The notes: generated from the letters alone by a model not told the origin. Shown: positions 25,301 to 34,422, counted from the first letter of the stretch. The stretch: DNA of 64,000 nucleotides from Oscillospiraceae bacterium (GCA_902802045.1 CADCKQ010000006.1:40912-104911); one strand, 5' to 3'. Program-made: numbers and translations.

Positions 25301-25582
25301 ATGAGTGAAGAATACAGCCCCGAGTATCTGCAGATAGTCGATGATGAAGGTGTTGAATACAACCTTGAGATACTTGATACAATAGATTACAAAGATAAGA
25401 CGTATATGGCTTTTCTCCCGACAGACCTTGACGAGGATGATCCGGACTACGGTATGATAATTCTCCGTGTAGTGGAAGAAAATGGAGAAGAAATGTATGA
25501 ATCTGTCGAGGACGAATCCGAAGAACAGGCAGTCTATGAAGCCTTTATGCGTATCCTCTTTGACCCTGACGAAGAAGACTGA
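25301..25582 (+). CDS. DUF1292 (YrzB-like) acidic protein
   Basis: A 93-residue very acidic protein: IVDDEGVEYNLEILDTIDYK, then YMAFLPTD and a Glu/Asp-rich end. This matches the DUF1292 pattern (beta strands with an xFLPxD-like turn). The family often lies near the Holliday junction resolvase RuvX and alanyl-tRNA synthetase, but not here. The function is unknown. The candidate 6S RNA begins 12 bases after its stop. Confidence 0.85.
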   Translation: MSEEYSPEYLQIVDDEGVEYNLEILDTIDYKDKTYMAFLPTDLDEDDPDYGMIILRVVEENGEEMYESVEDESEEQAVYEAFMRILFDPDEED

Positions 25583-25593
25583 CAATTAAACAG

Positions 25594-25797
25594 GTCCTGC
25601 GGTGTTTGTGCTTTCCTTTCTGGGAACAACGGCTTAATAAACCCACATCATTCTGAAGGGACGCTGATTTGAGTCTGCGGATTGCAGGCCTCCCGGTCTA
25701 TACCGGACGTTGGAAGCAGCGAAACAGAACTTAGGCGACCCACCTGCCGACTGTGCAGGTTAACTTTAAGCCGGCACGGCATTCGCGGGATCTTTTT
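25594..25797 (+). ncRNA. ssrS: Candidate 6S RNA
   Basis: A roughly 200-base region with the long-rod architecture of 6S RNA, which binds the housekeeping RNA polymerase. The terminal stem TCCTGCGG (25595-25602) pairs with CGCGGGA plus a wobble base (25783-25790). Next to it, GGTGTTTGTGC faces GCACGGCATTC, echoing the GATGTTCGC/GGCGGCATC pairing of E. coli 6S. Further in, CGGCTTAA pairs perfectly with TTAAGCCG, and a hairpin ACCTGC/GCAGGT stands beside the central open region. A T run follows at 25792-25797. The identification is by structure and motif memory, not by a covariance model. Confidence 0.65.
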
Positions 25798-27172
25798 TGC
25801 GCCTTTTTCCTGTTATTATATATATAATTGCCCCCGATACTGTCAAAGCTCCGAATCCCGATGTCTTATATGCAAAAGACTTCGGGATTTTTTCCTGCAT
25901 TTCAGAGACGATCTCTACTGAAGCTGTAAGAACGTCCCCGCTCTCTTCGAAACGTTCACGGACTTTTGAGTTGCCGCGGAGCCGAAGCAGCAACGTATTG
26001 TATTCGCTGTTCTTTGATTCATATTCGTCAGTAAAGCTTCTGAGCTCCTCTATATCTTTTCCAAGCTTTTCGAGCCCATTTTTCTCCTCTTCAAGTTTAT
26101 CCTGCTTAAGGGTCAGCTCTTCCTTTTTTGATTCAAGTTCTGTTTTGGCGAGATAAAGCTTTGTATAAGCTTCCGTAAAAAGGTCCTGTACTTTACTCAT
26201 CTCGGAAAGCGCATAACTCACCCCGGAGACTCCGGACGCGATCAGTTCTCGCTGCTCCGCAGGGGTCATGCTTATTATATCCTCAACGTCCGGAACGGAA
26301 CTCATTCCCGAGAGATCCCCGTATCCGGACATTCCCATTTCCTCTGCCATAGTCTGAAGTCCGTCAAGCGCGCCTCTTTCTTCAGCAGCTTTTTCTGCGG
26401 CCGTGATCGCATTCGGAAGTCTCGGATCTGATGCTGCAGCTGCATAGTAAGCTGCCGTGTATGTTGCATACGCGGCCTCCTCGTCTGTCATGGATTGTGC
26501 ATAGGACAGAAGAGCTTCTCTCGCCGATTCGATATCTTCATCCGCAACCGTTTCCAGATACGCTCCGATACGTGCTTTCAGTTCCTCATCCATTCCTTCA
26601 ATGCTTGCGAATGCAGCCCTGAGTTCGTCGGCATTCATAATCTCATCGCTTGAAGCTGTGGCGATCAATGCAGCCCTTATCTCTTCCGTATTCCGTGATA
26701 CGGCTTCGGCAGCCCCGGAAGCGGCAGCCGAAGCATCGTCCGTAATAAGCTTGAGCGTATACAGAGCTTCTCCCAGATCCTCAAAAAAATCCCTGGCGGC
26801 ATCGAATTTTTCATAAGCCATGTCTGTCTGGTAGTATCCGTCTGTTATCTGTTTTTCTCCCATCTCTATCCCGCCTGAAGCAGCGCTGTAAGAGGCGAGC
26901 TCTGCCTTATGGCGGCTCATTCTCTTTTCATACAAGTCTTCTTTTCTTTCAAGCGTAAGCGAATTTCTCTTGTATTTGTTTTCGTCTTTTTTGAGGTATC
27001 TTTCAAGCTCATTTGCTCGCGAACTTCTCTCTTCAAGCAGAGTAAGCTCAGAGAGTGAGTTGCTTCTTTCTGCGACAGCAGATATGATGCCCGCAAGGCC
27101 TGCAAGCATCATTACGATACATACAAACCTTACAAACACAAATATATTTTTTGATAAGTTCTGCCGTTTCAA
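25766..27172 (-). CDS. Membrane-anchored coiled-coil protein of unknown function
   Basis: About 468 residues from a TTG start (LKRQNLSKNIFVFVR becomes MKRQN...), which has a TGGAG site; an upstream ATG at 27259 lacks one. An N-terminal membrane helix (IFVFVRFVCIVMMLAGLAGI) precedes coiled coils rich in Glu, Lys and Arg. An Ala-rich helical middle comes next, then a second coiled coil (about KTELESKKEELTLKQDKLEE) and a C-terminal helix ALTVSGAIIYIITG with basic residues after it. The two membrane segments would make a hairpin with a large coiled ectodomain or endodomain. No family was recognised. Its last nine codons are antisense to the 3' arm of the candidate 6S RNA. Confidence 0.75.
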   Translation of the reverse strand: MKRQNLSKNIFVFVRFVCIVMMLAGLAGIISAVAERSNSLSELTLLEERSSRANELERYLKKDENKYKRNSLTLERKEDLYEKRMSRHKAELASYSAASGGIEMGEKQITDGYYQTDMAYEKFDAARDFFEDLGEALYTLKLITDDASAAASGAAEAVSRNTEEIRAALIATASSDEIMNADELRAAFASIEGMDEELKARIGAYLETVADEDIESAREALLSYAQSMTDEEAAYATYTAAYYAAAASDPRLPNAITAAEKAAEERGALDGLQTMAEEMGMSGYGDLSGMSSVPDVEDIISMTPAEQRELIASGVSGVSYALSEMSKVQDLFTEAYTKLYLAKTELESKKEELTLKQDKLEEEKNGLEKLGKDIEELRSFTDEYESKNSEYNTLLLRLRGNSKVRERFEESGDVLTASVEIVSEMQEKIPKSFAYKTSGFGALTVSGAIIYIITGKRRKKDPANAVPA

Positions 27173-27260
27173 AATAAAGCTCCAGTGTGAAGAAAAGATT
27201 GAACCATAAAATATCAAATAATTATATATCCGAAATATGAACAAATCTACAAGAGCCAAG

Positions 27261-27289
27261 TTGCTTTTTCATCTGTTTTACAGTATAAT
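27261..27289 (+). promoter_or_regulatory. Promoter of the oxaloacetate decarboxylase operon
   Basis: TTGCTT (27261-27266), 17-base spacer, TATAAT (27284-27289); predicted start near 27296, with AAGGAGG before the ATG at 27328. Confidence 0.7.
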
Positions 27290-27327
27290 TCTGTCTGGAA
27301 ATTAACAAACATTTCAAGGAGGATTAC

Positions 27328-28710
27328 ATGAAGAAAGTTCAGTTCACGGAGACAGTTCTCAGAGACGCGAATCAGTCTCTGATCGCAACAAGGCTTCCCT
27401 ACTCCGATTTTGAGCCGATACTTGAAACGATTGACAGTGCCGGGTTTTACTCTATCGAATGCTGGGGCGGTGCAACATTCGATGTATGCCTGCGCTTTCT
27501 AGGCGAGGACCCGTGGGAAAGGCTCAGAAAGATACGCGAAAAAGTCCCCAACACAAAGCTTCAGATGCTGCTGCGCGGGCAGAACATATTGGGATACAAG
27601 CACTACCCCGATGATATAGTCAGAAGATTTGTAAGATGTGCGGTAAAAAACGGAATCGATATAATCCGTATTTTTGATGCCCTCAACGATACCGATAACC
27701 TGAAGGTAGCAATAGATGAGACGAAAAAATGCGGTGCTGTTGCGTCCGGCGCCATTTCCTATACCACCTCGCCCGTCCACACAAATGCAAAATATGTGGA
27801 GATAGTAAAGGAGCTGAAGGAAATGGGGGTCGATACTGTCTGCATCAAAGACATGGCAGGCATTATGACTCCTGCAGCTGCTTATGACCTCGTCTCCGCC
27901 ATCAAGGACGCTGTCGATCTGCCGGTCGTTATTCATACCCACTGCACCACAGGTCTTGCCTACATGACCATCCTTAAGAGCATAGAGGCAGGAGCGGATG
28001 TGATCGATACTGCCATCTCCCCGTTCAGCGGCGGTACTTCCCAGCCTGCGACCGAAACCCTGAACCATGCTCTGAGAGAGCTTGGTTATGATACGGATCT
28101 CAAAGAGGACAAACTCTATGCGATCGCAGACTACTTTAAGCCGGTAAGGGCAAAATTCCTCGAGTCCGGGAAGCTTAATCCCATCTCTATGGGAACAGAT
28201 ACCCAATGCCTTAACTACCAGATACCCGGCGGGATGCTTTCAAATCTTCTCAGCCAGCTCAAATCCCTCAATTCTCTGGACAAGTTCGATGAGGCCCTCG
28301 CCGAGACACCGAAGGTCAGAAAAGACATGGGTTATCCCCCGCTCGTAACCCCCACATCACAGCTCATAGGTACTCAGGCCGTGCAGAACGTACTTGCGGG
28401 TGAGAGATACAAGAATGTCGGAGCCGAACTCAAAGCATACTGCCGCGGAGAATATGGAAGAACTCCGGCTCCGATAGATCCCGAGATCCGCGAGAAAATA
28501 CTCGCAGGAGATAAAATAGTTGAAGGAAGATATGCTGATACCCTTCCGACGGATACCTTTGAAAAGGCCGCAGAAAAACTTGGCGATACAGCAAAATGCG
28601 AAGAGGACGTCTTAAGCTACATTTCTTTTCCGCCGGTCGCCGAGAAGTTCTTTGAGGAACGCAAAGCCAAAGAAGAAAAGATCGTCAAATATACGATCAC
28701 CGAGGCTTAA
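27328..28710 (+). CDS. oadA: Oxaloacetate decarboxylase alpha subunit (carboxyltransferase), no biotin domain
   Basis: A 460-residue TIM-barrel carboxyltransferase. It shows ETVLRDANQSLIATRLPY, QMLLRGQNILGYKHY, CIKDMAG with the carbamylated-type Lys, and the metal ligands in VVIHTHCTTGLAYM. It moves the carboxyl group of oxaloacetate to biotin, giving pyruvate. Most OadA proteins end in a biotinyl domain; here that domain is a separate gene two positions on. The neighbours (gamma, biotin carrier, beta) identify the complete sodium pump. A pyruvate carboxylase subunit B role is less likely because no biotin carboxylase is present. Confidence 0.92.
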   Translation: MKKVQFTETVLRDANQSLIATRLPYSDFEPILETIDSAGFYSIECWGGATFDVCLRFLGEDPWERLRKIREKVPNTKLQMLLRGQNILGYKHYPDDIVRRFVRCAVKNGIDIIRIFDALNDTDNLKVAIDETKKCGAVASGAISYTTSPVHTNAKYVEIVKELKEMGVDTVCIKDMAGIMTPAAAYDLVSAIKDAVDLPVVIHTHCTTGLAYMTILKSIEAGADVIDTAISPFSGGTSQPATETLNHALRELGYDTDLKEDKLYAIADYFKPVRAKFLESGKLNPISMGTDTQCLNYQIPGGMLSNLLSQLKSLNSLDKFDEALAETPKVRKDMGYPPLVTPTSQLIGTQAVQNVLAGERYKNVGAELKAYCRGEYGRTPAPIDPEIREKILAGDKIVEGRYADTLPTDTFEKAAEKLGDTAKCEEDVLSYISFPPVAEKFFEERKAKEEKIVKYTITEA

Positions 28711-28722
28711 AGGAGGAAATAT

Positions 28723-29067
28723 ATGGATCTAGTTAACCTCCAGGTCGGCCATGCCGCCCGTATAGCCCTTCTCGGTTACGGAGTGGTCTTCCTCGGGCTT
28801 CTGATGCTTATGATCGTAATCATGATCCTCGGCAAGGTTATGATCGCCTCTCGCAAAAAGGCTGAAACTGCAGCTGCTGTTGAAGTCCCGGTCAAAGAAG
28901 TTCCCGCAGAAGCTCCGAAAGCATATGCCGAAGGTTCTGCCGGTGAGATCAAGCTCTATGACACAGACCCGAAAGATGCCGCAATGATCATGGCAATAGT
29001 CGCGAACAAACTGGGCAAGCCAATCAATGAGCTTCGCTTCAAGTCCATAAAGGAGATCAAGAAATGA
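28723..29067 (+). CDS. oadG: Oxaloacetate decarboxylase gamma-like subunit
   Basis: A 114-residue protein with one N-terminal membrane helix (RIALLGYGVVFLGLLMLMIV), an Ala/Val/Glu linker, and a soluble tail. This is the standard gamma subunit plan; it holds the alpha and biotin subunits at the membrane-bound beta subunit. The stop overlaps the next start by four bases. Confidence 0.85.
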   Translation: MDLVNLQVGHAARIALLGYGVVFLGLLMLMIVIMILGKVMIASRKKAETAAAVEVPVKEVPAEAPKAYAEGSAGEIKLYDTDPKDAAMIMAIVANKLGKPINELRFKSIKEIKK

Positions 29068-29465
29068 AATACAAAGTAACTTTAAATAACCGCACATATG
29101 AGGTCGAGGTAGAAGAGGGCGAGGCTATGCTCGTCGACGAGTATGAAGCCTATGCTCCCGCAGCAGCCGCCCCGGCTCCCGCTGCTCCCGTTCAGGCAGC
29201 AGTCGCCGCCCCCGCTCCAGCTCCTGCCGCCCCTGCCCAGGCTGTTGCCGCAGGTGAGGCAATAAAGAGCCCAATGCCGGGCAATATATTGCAGATCAAA
29301 GTCTCCCAGGGCCAGCATGTAAATGAGGGTGAAGTCGTGATCATTCTTGAAGCCATGAAAATGGAAAACGAGATCGTAGCTTCAAAATCCGGAACTGTCG
29401 CCCAGGTTTTGGTCAGTAAAGGCTCCGTTGTGGAAACGGGCAGTCCACTGCTCGTTATCGCATAA
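29064..29465 (+). CDS. Biotin carboxyl carrier protein of the decarboxylase
   Basis: A 133-residue protein: a short N-terminal strand pair, a long Ala/Pro-rich swinging linker (about 36-66), and a biotinyl domain whose Lys is in [13 protein letters not shown]. It shuttles CO2 from the carboxyltransferase to the membrane beta subunit. In many bacteria it is fused to the alpha subunit. Confidence 0.93.
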   Translation: MKYKVTLNNRTYEVEVEEGEAMLVDEYEAYAPAAAAPAPAAPVQAAVAAPAPAPAAPAQAVAAGEAIKSPMPGNILQIKVSQGQHVNEGEVVIILEAMKMENEIVASKSGTVAQVLVSKGSVVETGSPLLVIA

Positions 29466-29476
29466 AGGAGAGTTGT

Positions 29477-30697
29477 ATGGATATACTCGGTACTCTCCAA
29501 AATCTGTGGCTTGAGTCCGGCTTCTCCGCTTTCTTCATGGCCGGCGGCTGGAAGAACCTGGTTATGATCCTGATAGCATTTGTCCTGCTCTATCTTGGGA
29601 TCGTAAAAAAGTTCGAGCCGCTTTTGCTCTGCGGAATAGCTTTCGGGTGCCTTCTTTCAAACCTCAGCTATTTTGTCTCCCTCGGAGACACCAATGCTCT
29701 TTATCATCCGGAACTGTGGGCCGAATTCCTCGATTCTACCTCACCCTACTATCACAGCTACGGACATATTATGGCTCATTGCGGTTTGCTCGACTTCCTC
29801 TATATCGGAGTGAAAGCGGGCATATATCCCTCTCTGATATTCATGGGCGTCGGTGCCATGACGGATTTCGGTCCCCTTCTTTCAAATCCCAAGAGCCTGA
29901 TCCTCGGCGCTGCAGCCCAGCTCGGCGTTTTTGTCGCGTTCTTCGGAGCCATACTCTTAGGCTTTACAGGACCTCAGGCTGCATCAATAGGAATAATCGG
30001 AGGAGCAGACGGACCTACCGCTATCTATCTCACCACAAAGCTTGCTCCGGAACTTCTGGGGCCGATAGCTATAGCAGCATATTCATATATGGCCCTGATA
30101 CCGCTTATCCAGCCGCCGCTGATGAAGCTCTTCACGACAGAGGAGATGAGAAAAGTCAGGATGGAACAGACCAGGGAAGTTTCCAAGACGGAAAAGATTC
30201 TCTTTCCCATTGTCGTCTCCACCTTCGTTATACTTCTTCTCCCCTCGACAGCTCCGCTGGTCGGATGTCTTATGCTCGGAAACCTCTTCCGTGAGACCGG
30301 AGTTACGGACCGTCTTTCCGATACCGCACAGAACGCTCTTATGAATATAGTCACGATCTTCCTCGCGACCTCAGTAGGAGCAACCATGACAGCAGAGTCT
30401 TTCCTGAACATAAAAACCATCTATATCATAGTTCTCGGACTCATCGCTTTCTCGATCTCCACTATAGGAGGCCTCACCGGCGGCGTTATCATGTACTACG
30501 CCTCCGGAAAAAAGATCAATCCCCTTATCGGCTCCGCCGGAGTCAGTGCTGTTCCTATGGCCGCAAGAGTTTCACAGGATGTAGGCAGAAGATACAACAA
30601 GACCAACTTCCTTCTGATGCACGCCATGGGCCCGAATGTTGCAGGCGTTATAGGCTCTGCCATCGCGGCAGGATTTCTCCTCAGCATTTTCGGATAA
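29477..30697 (+). CDS. oadB: Sodium-translocating decarboxylase beta subunit
   Basis: A 406-residue membrane protein that decarboxylates carboxybiotin and exports sodium. Characteristic stretches are the sodium-site loop [21 protein letters not shown] and, near the end, [21 protein letters not shown]. It belongs to the OadB/MmdB/GcdB family; the carboxyltransferase partner makes oxaloacetate the substrate. It is the last gene of the operon, followed by a terminator. Confidence 0.94.
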   Translation: MDILGTLQNLWLESGFSAFFMAGGWKNLVMILIAFVLLYLGIVKKFEPLLLCGIAFGCLLSNLSYFVSLGDTNALYHPELWAEFLDSTSPYYHSYGHIMAHCGLLDFLYIGVKAGIYPSLIFMGVGAMTDFGPLLSNPKSLILGAAAQLGVFVAFFGAILLGFTGPQAASIGIIGGADGPTAIYLTTKLAPELLGPIAIAAYSYMALIPLIQPPLMKLFTTEEMRKVRMEQTREVSKTEKILFPIVVSTFVILLLPSTAPLVGCLMLGNLFRETGVTDRLSDTAQNALMNIVTIFLATSVGATMTAESFLNIKTIYIIVLGLIAFSISTIGGLTGGVIMYYASGKKINPLIGSAGVSAVPMAARVSQDVGRRYNKTNFLLMHAMGPNVAGVIGSAIAAGFLLSIFG

Positions 30698-30717
30698 TCC
30701 TGTCCATCATAGATTAA

Positions 30718-30756
30718 TAAAAACACAGCCCCGTGTCTATCGGGACTGTGTTTTTT
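30718..30756. terminator. Bidirectional terminator between oadB and mscL
   Basis: AAACACAG...CCCG (from 30721) pairs with CGGG...CTGTGTTT (to 30753), followed by a T run to 30756 on the plus strand and preceded by an A run that serves the minus strand. It separates two convergent units. Confidence 0.85.
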
Positions 30757-30767
30757 CTTTCTGATGA

Positions 30768-31175
30768 TTACTGCTTCTTCTCGAGCAGTTCCTTTATTTC
30801 ACCCAACAGAACCGCTTCATCGCTGGGTTTAGGTGGCGCAGGAGGTGCCTCTTCCTCTTTTTTGCGCATACTGTTGATCGCTTTTACGATACTGAAGACG
30901 ACCAGCGCAACGATCAGGAAGTTCACGACATTCTGGATGAAGCTGCCGTAGTAGATGGCGGCCTCGGGAATGTCTCCGCTGGCGGGCGTAATCACCCACT
31001 TGAGATCCTTGAAGTTCACTCCTGCGAGGAGTATCCCTATTGCAGGCATGACCACGTCATTGACAAGAGAGGTCACGATCGCGGTGAACGCGCCGCCGAT
31101 TATGATACCGACAGCCATATCCATAACATTGCCGCGGGATATGAATTCTTTGAACTCCTTCATTAATTTTTTCAT
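30768..31175 (-). CDS. mscL: Large-conductance mechanosensitive channel
   Basis: A 135-residue protein with the full MscL plan: an N-terminal amphipathic helix (KEFKEFISRGNVMDMAVGII), the pore helix with GGAFTAIVTSLVNDVVMPAIG, a periplasm-side loop, the second helix, and a charged C-terminal helix. It releases solutes on hypo-osmotic shock. It lies 20 bases after the protease gene on the same strand and may be co-transcribed. Confidence 0.96.
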   Translation of the reverse strand: MKKLMKEFKEFISRGNVMDMAVGIIIGGAFTAIVTSLVNDVVMPAIGILLAGVNFKDLKWVITPASGDIPEAAIYYGSFIQNVVNFLIVALVVFSIVKAINSMRKKEEEAPPAPPKPSDEAVLLGEIKELLEKKQ

Positions 31176-31195
31176 TTCTTTCCTCCTTATATTGA

Positions 31196-33871
31196 TCAGT
31201 TGGCATTGAGCCAGTAATGATAGCCGTAGATATTCGTGAGCCGGTACATAACGCTCACATCTTCATTATCCAGTTCCATAATAGAGATGTAAAGCCTTTC
31301 GGGTCCTACTGTGAGCGAGCTGTTTTCCAGAGTGTATGATGCTTCATAGCTTCCGTCGTATGAATAGTAGTCGCAGAGGAATTCCAGTCTGTCGCCCTGT
31401 CTGATCTCTATATTGCCCTTACCCTGCTCGCCGTTGTAGGTCGCGACAGGATAGGCGCCTGTGATCTCTCCGTTGTATTCGTCATCCGTGACCACCATGA
31501 GGTAGACCATCTCGCCGTTCAGGATCGCAGGGATCTTCCCTGTAACGGTCCTGGTACCGTCCGTATCCGTCACATCGGAGAGTGTATAGTAAGCGACCGG
31601 TATATCATTTACGGCAATCCACATCCTGTCCCAATCCGTTAACATATTGCCGTTGTCGTCGAAGTATACGGCGAGCGGATCATAGCCCATATCGATGAAG
31701 CCTTCTCCGTCGTCAACATACAGGTTGAGCTCAGCGGTATCGATCTGATCCCACTGCGCGTCACTGAGAGCAAGGACATTTTCTCCGGCGGTGTTTTGCG
31801 ATACCCTGATCTCCGAAGGATCGAGGAAGCTTCCGGCAATATACTCCGCAGACGCGGCAGCTGTTTCCGTATCCAGCCAGATGAGGTTTTCCGGCATGCT
31901 TCTGCCGCTGTTATTGTAAGAAGAAAGTCCGGAGAGGAGACCTATAAGCTGTGATGCGTCGATCGAATATCCGCTTCCGCCGGACGAATAGCCGCCTCCG
32001 GAAGATGATCCGCTGTAGTTGCCGAAGAGCGATCCGAGCGGTGAGTTGTTCGAATATGACGAATACCCGGAGTTCCCGCCGCCGTATGATGAGCCGTAAC
32101 TCTGCGAATAAGACTGCAGGAACTGGTTCAGAAGATCTTCCGTGCCGTAGCCTGAGGAGCTGTAATTCGAATAGCCCGAGTATGAGTCGAATAGCGAACC
32201 GTACTGGGACTGGGTCGATGATGAAGCTATCTGTCCGCTCTGTTCAACGCTTGCAAACTTGGTTATACACTTCGAGTAATCGTCGAGCCCTATGGATTTC
32301 ATGACACTGACCGCAGCGTTCATCGTCCTGAGGTTTTCATAAGGGAAATAGATACTCACGCCGTAGGACTTCGAAATCGTAGTCTTGTTGTATTTCACAA
32401 CGCTTCTCAACACTTCGGCAAATTCCTTGGACTCATCCGTACCGAGCCTGTCGCAGAGATCGATAAGATCGACCTGGTTTATGCGGTTGCTCGCAGCAAA
32501 TTGGCGCGTAGCGCTTCTCGCCTTTGAGACCTTGGCGTAATCGTTATCAACAAGGTCGGAAACAGATGCAGAGAAGGCCTTGAACGAATTCGGAACTGTT
32601 CCGTCAAGCTCTGCAAGATCCATACACGAAAGAGTTACCTGAGCTCTCGACGACGAAGAGCAGCTGGCCTGAATGAAGGAGTCTATAAGTGTTTTGGACA
32701 GCTTCAGCGTATCCGTAGAAGTGTTGGAGGAGATCTGATTTACCCAGTCGGTGTAATACCAGCCCGTGCCGGGCTCACTTTCCTCGGATGCTATAAGGTA
32801 GTCCGCATACTTCTCGCAGACTATAGCGTTCTCCAGGGTGGCCATAAGGCAGGCGTCAAAGCCTATCCAGTCGAAGATGCAGTCAGCATCCGCGAGTGCC
32901 TTGTCCAGACTTGCAAGGGACATGGGAGAAGCGGAAGTAAATTTCTCATCGTAGCCGTATCCGGAGATCGAACCTCCGCCGTGATCCCATAAGATCAGGA
33001 TATTTCTGTCCGCCGGATAGTTCTCTTCGCAATAATCTATGAAGGAGGTGAGATTTCGGGGATCCGTCATCGGAACGGAGCCCAGATTGTCCTCCAGAGG
33101 GATAAGCTTGCCGGTCTCTACCTTGTATATCTGGTTAACGGAATTCGAGATGCCGCTTATCTGCCAGCGTTTGCAGCCTCCGGTCTCAACTATGATGTTG
33201 AGCTTGTCCGAGATGTTCGCGGAGGCCATCTCTTTGAGGTCAGATGTCGCCATGCCGTACTTTGACTCCAGGTCTGTTCCGCACATGTATAACATGACCG
33301 TAACGGTATCCCTGCCGTTTCCGAGAGGCGTGATATATTTGTCCCTGGCCTTGTTCGAAACAGCCTGGTCGACATTCGAGTATGAAGCCTGAGCCTGCGG
33401 TTCAGATGCGGATGATGACGCAGACGAGCTTTGAAGCCCCTGATAGTCATTGCTTGTCTGGTAATAATTCTGGAAATTCGAGGCGTCGAATATGCTGCTG
33501 TGATCTGAAGCGGACGAAGATGACTGATAAGAGCCCGAATTTGAGTCGTAATATGAAGGCTTGCTTCCCGAACAGGATCTGAAAAGGGAAACCAGCACAA
33601 CAATAGCCAGCACTATAAAAATGAGGCTTCTCAGATTAAGCCCTCCGGAACGGGCGCTGTTGCCTCCGGAGGAGTAATTGCCATAGGCGCCGGAGGCTCT
33701 TTGAGAGTTTGAAGGGCGAACCTGCTCAGAATTGTTTCCCGTCCCAACCTTATTCCCGGAAGGCCGGGAGCCGCCGCCGAGCGGGCCCGAGGTGCTGACC
33801 TTCTCGCCTTTTCCGACATGGGCAGTGCCGGAGGCCGTTCTTCTCTCTCTGTCATTTGATCTGTCGGGCAT
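31196..33871 (-). CDS. Clostripain-family (C11) cysteine protease, membrane-anchored
   Basis: An 891-residue protein. A 75-residue Gly/Ser/Asn-rich N-terminus leads to one membrane helix (about 80-97), then a Ser/Tyr/Gln-rich stalk to about 175. The C11 peptidase domain (about 188-550) has the catalytic pair His297 in LWDHGGG and Cys341 in FDACLMA. A strongly biased Ser/Tyr/Gly insert at about 555-655 follows, then a C-terminal domain of about 210 residues that I do not recognise. C11 enzymes cut after Arg or Lys. The layout suggests a surface enzyme facing outward. Both the stalk and the insert are low-complexity and likely flexible. Confidence 0.88.
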   Translation of the reverse strand: MPDRSNDRERRTASGTAHVGKGEKVSTSGPLGGGSRPSGNKVGTGNNSEQVRPSNSQRASGAYGNYSSGGNSARSGGLNLRSLIFIVLAIVVLVSLFRSCSGSKPSYYDSNSGSYQSSSSASDHSSIFDASNFQNYYQTSNDYQGLQSSSASSSASEPQAQASYSNVDQAVSNKARDKYITPLGNGRDTVTVMLYMCGTDLESKYGMATSDLKEMASANISDKLNIIVETGGCKRWQISGISNSVNQIYKVETGKLIPLEDNLGSVPMTDPRNLTSFIDYCEENYPADRNILILWDHGGGSISGYGYDEKFTSASPMSLASLDKALADADCIFDWIGFDACLMATLENAIVCEKYADYLIASEESEPGTGWYYTDWVNQISSNTSTDTLKLSKTLIDSFIQASCSSSSRAQVTLSCMDLAELDGTVPNSFKAFSASVSDLVDNDYAKVSKARSATRQFAASNRINQVDLIDLCDRLGTDESKEFAEVLRSVVKYNKTTISKSYGVSIYFPYENLRTMNAAVSVMKSIGLDDYSKCITKFASVEQSGQIASSSTQSQYGSLFDSYSGYSNYSSSGYGTEDLLNQFLQSYSQSYGSSYGGGNSGYSSYSNNSPLGSLFGNYSGSSSGGGYSSGGSGYSIDASQLIGLLSGLSSYNNSGRSMPENLIWLDTETAAASAEYIAGSFLDPSEIRVSQNTAGENVLALSDAQWDQIDTAELNLYVDDGEGFIDMGYDPLAVYFDDNGNMLTDWDRMWIAVNDIPVAYYTLSDVTDTDGTRTVTGKIPAILNGEMVYLMVVTDDEYNGEITGAYPVATYNGEQGKGNIEIRQGDRLEFLCDYYSYDGSYEASYTLENSSLTVGPERLYISIMELDNEDVSVMYRLTNIYGYHYWLNAN

Positions 33872-33905
33872 CAGAATTTCCTCCCGTGTAAATATTTATC
33901 AAGAT

Positions 33906-33934
33906 ATTTTATATTATTAAAGCAAAAACTTCAA
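33906..33934 (-). promoter_or_regulatory. Promoter of the clostripain-family gene
   Basis: Minus-strand TTGAAG (33929-33934), 17-base spacer, TAAAAT (33906-33911); a GGGAGG site precedes the ATG. Confidence 0.55.
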
Positions 33935-33962
33935 GAAAAGTATTTCCATTCTTGTGAACAAT

Positions 33963-34005
33963 ATCCCCCTCGGGGGCTTGCATTTTTCGGTATTTTATGT
34001 AAAAT
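33963..34005 (+). promoter_or_regulatory. CsoR-like operator next to the repressor's own promoter
   Basis: ATCCCCCTCGGGGGCT (33963-33978) is a C-tract/G-tract dyad of the type bound by CsoR/RcnR repressors. It directly abuts a promoter TTGCAT (33978-33983), 16-base spacer, TAAAAT (34000-34005). Autoregulation of the following gene is the simple reading. Confidence 0.5.
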
Positions 34006-34046
34006 TTCAAAATAACCGATTCTTATTGTTTTCCGGGGAGAAGGCT

Positions 34047-34391
34047 ATGGACGAGCACGTGCATACCCATACATACACCGACGAAAACGGTGAAGAGCAT
34101 ACATATACGCATTCACACAAACACAAGCACCACCACGAGAGCTCGAAGGCAGTGATAAACAGGCTCGCGAGGGCTATAGGTCACCTCGAGAAGGTCAAGA
34201 AGATGGTCGAGGATGACGAGGACTGCACCGATGTGCTCATGCAGCTGGCCGCGGTCCGCTCCGCACTGAACGGCACTGCCCAGGTCATACTGAAGGACCA
34301 CATAGAGCACTGTATAGTCGACGCCGTGGATTCGAACGATCTAGAGTCCATCGATGCCCTTAACAAGGCCATAGAACAGTTTATGAAATAG
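34047..34391 (+). CDS. csoR: CsoR-family metal-sensing repressor with a His-rich N-terminal tail
   Basis: A 114-residue DUF156 protein. The all-helical core (about 34-114) keeps the CsoR copper triad: Cys in EDCTDVLMQ and the His and Cys of KDHIEHC. The first 30 residues hold eleven His in HVHTHTYTD and THSHKHKHHH. Such a tail is not part of the ordinary family and could bind zinc, nickel or copper. The chosen ATG at 34047 has GGGGAGAAGG before it. A copper exporter gene (copA) lies at 48713-51292 in this window but not beside it. The metal is uncertain. Confidence 0.85.
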   Translation: MDEHVHTHTYTDENGEEHTYTHSHKHKHHHESSKAVINRLARAIGHLEKVKKMVEDDEDCTDVLMQLAAVRSALNGTAQVILKDHIEHCIVDAVDSNDLESIDALNKAIEQFMK

Positions 34392-34393
34392 CA

Positions 34394-34422
34394 TATCCGG
34401 CATTTCTGCCGGATATTTTTAT
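34394..34422 (+). terminator. Terminator of the CsoR-like gene
   Basis: ATATCCGGCA (34394-34403), TTTC loop, TGCCGGATAT (34408-34417), then a T-rich run. The hairpin ends at the stop codon of the convergent gene. Confidence 0.85.
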
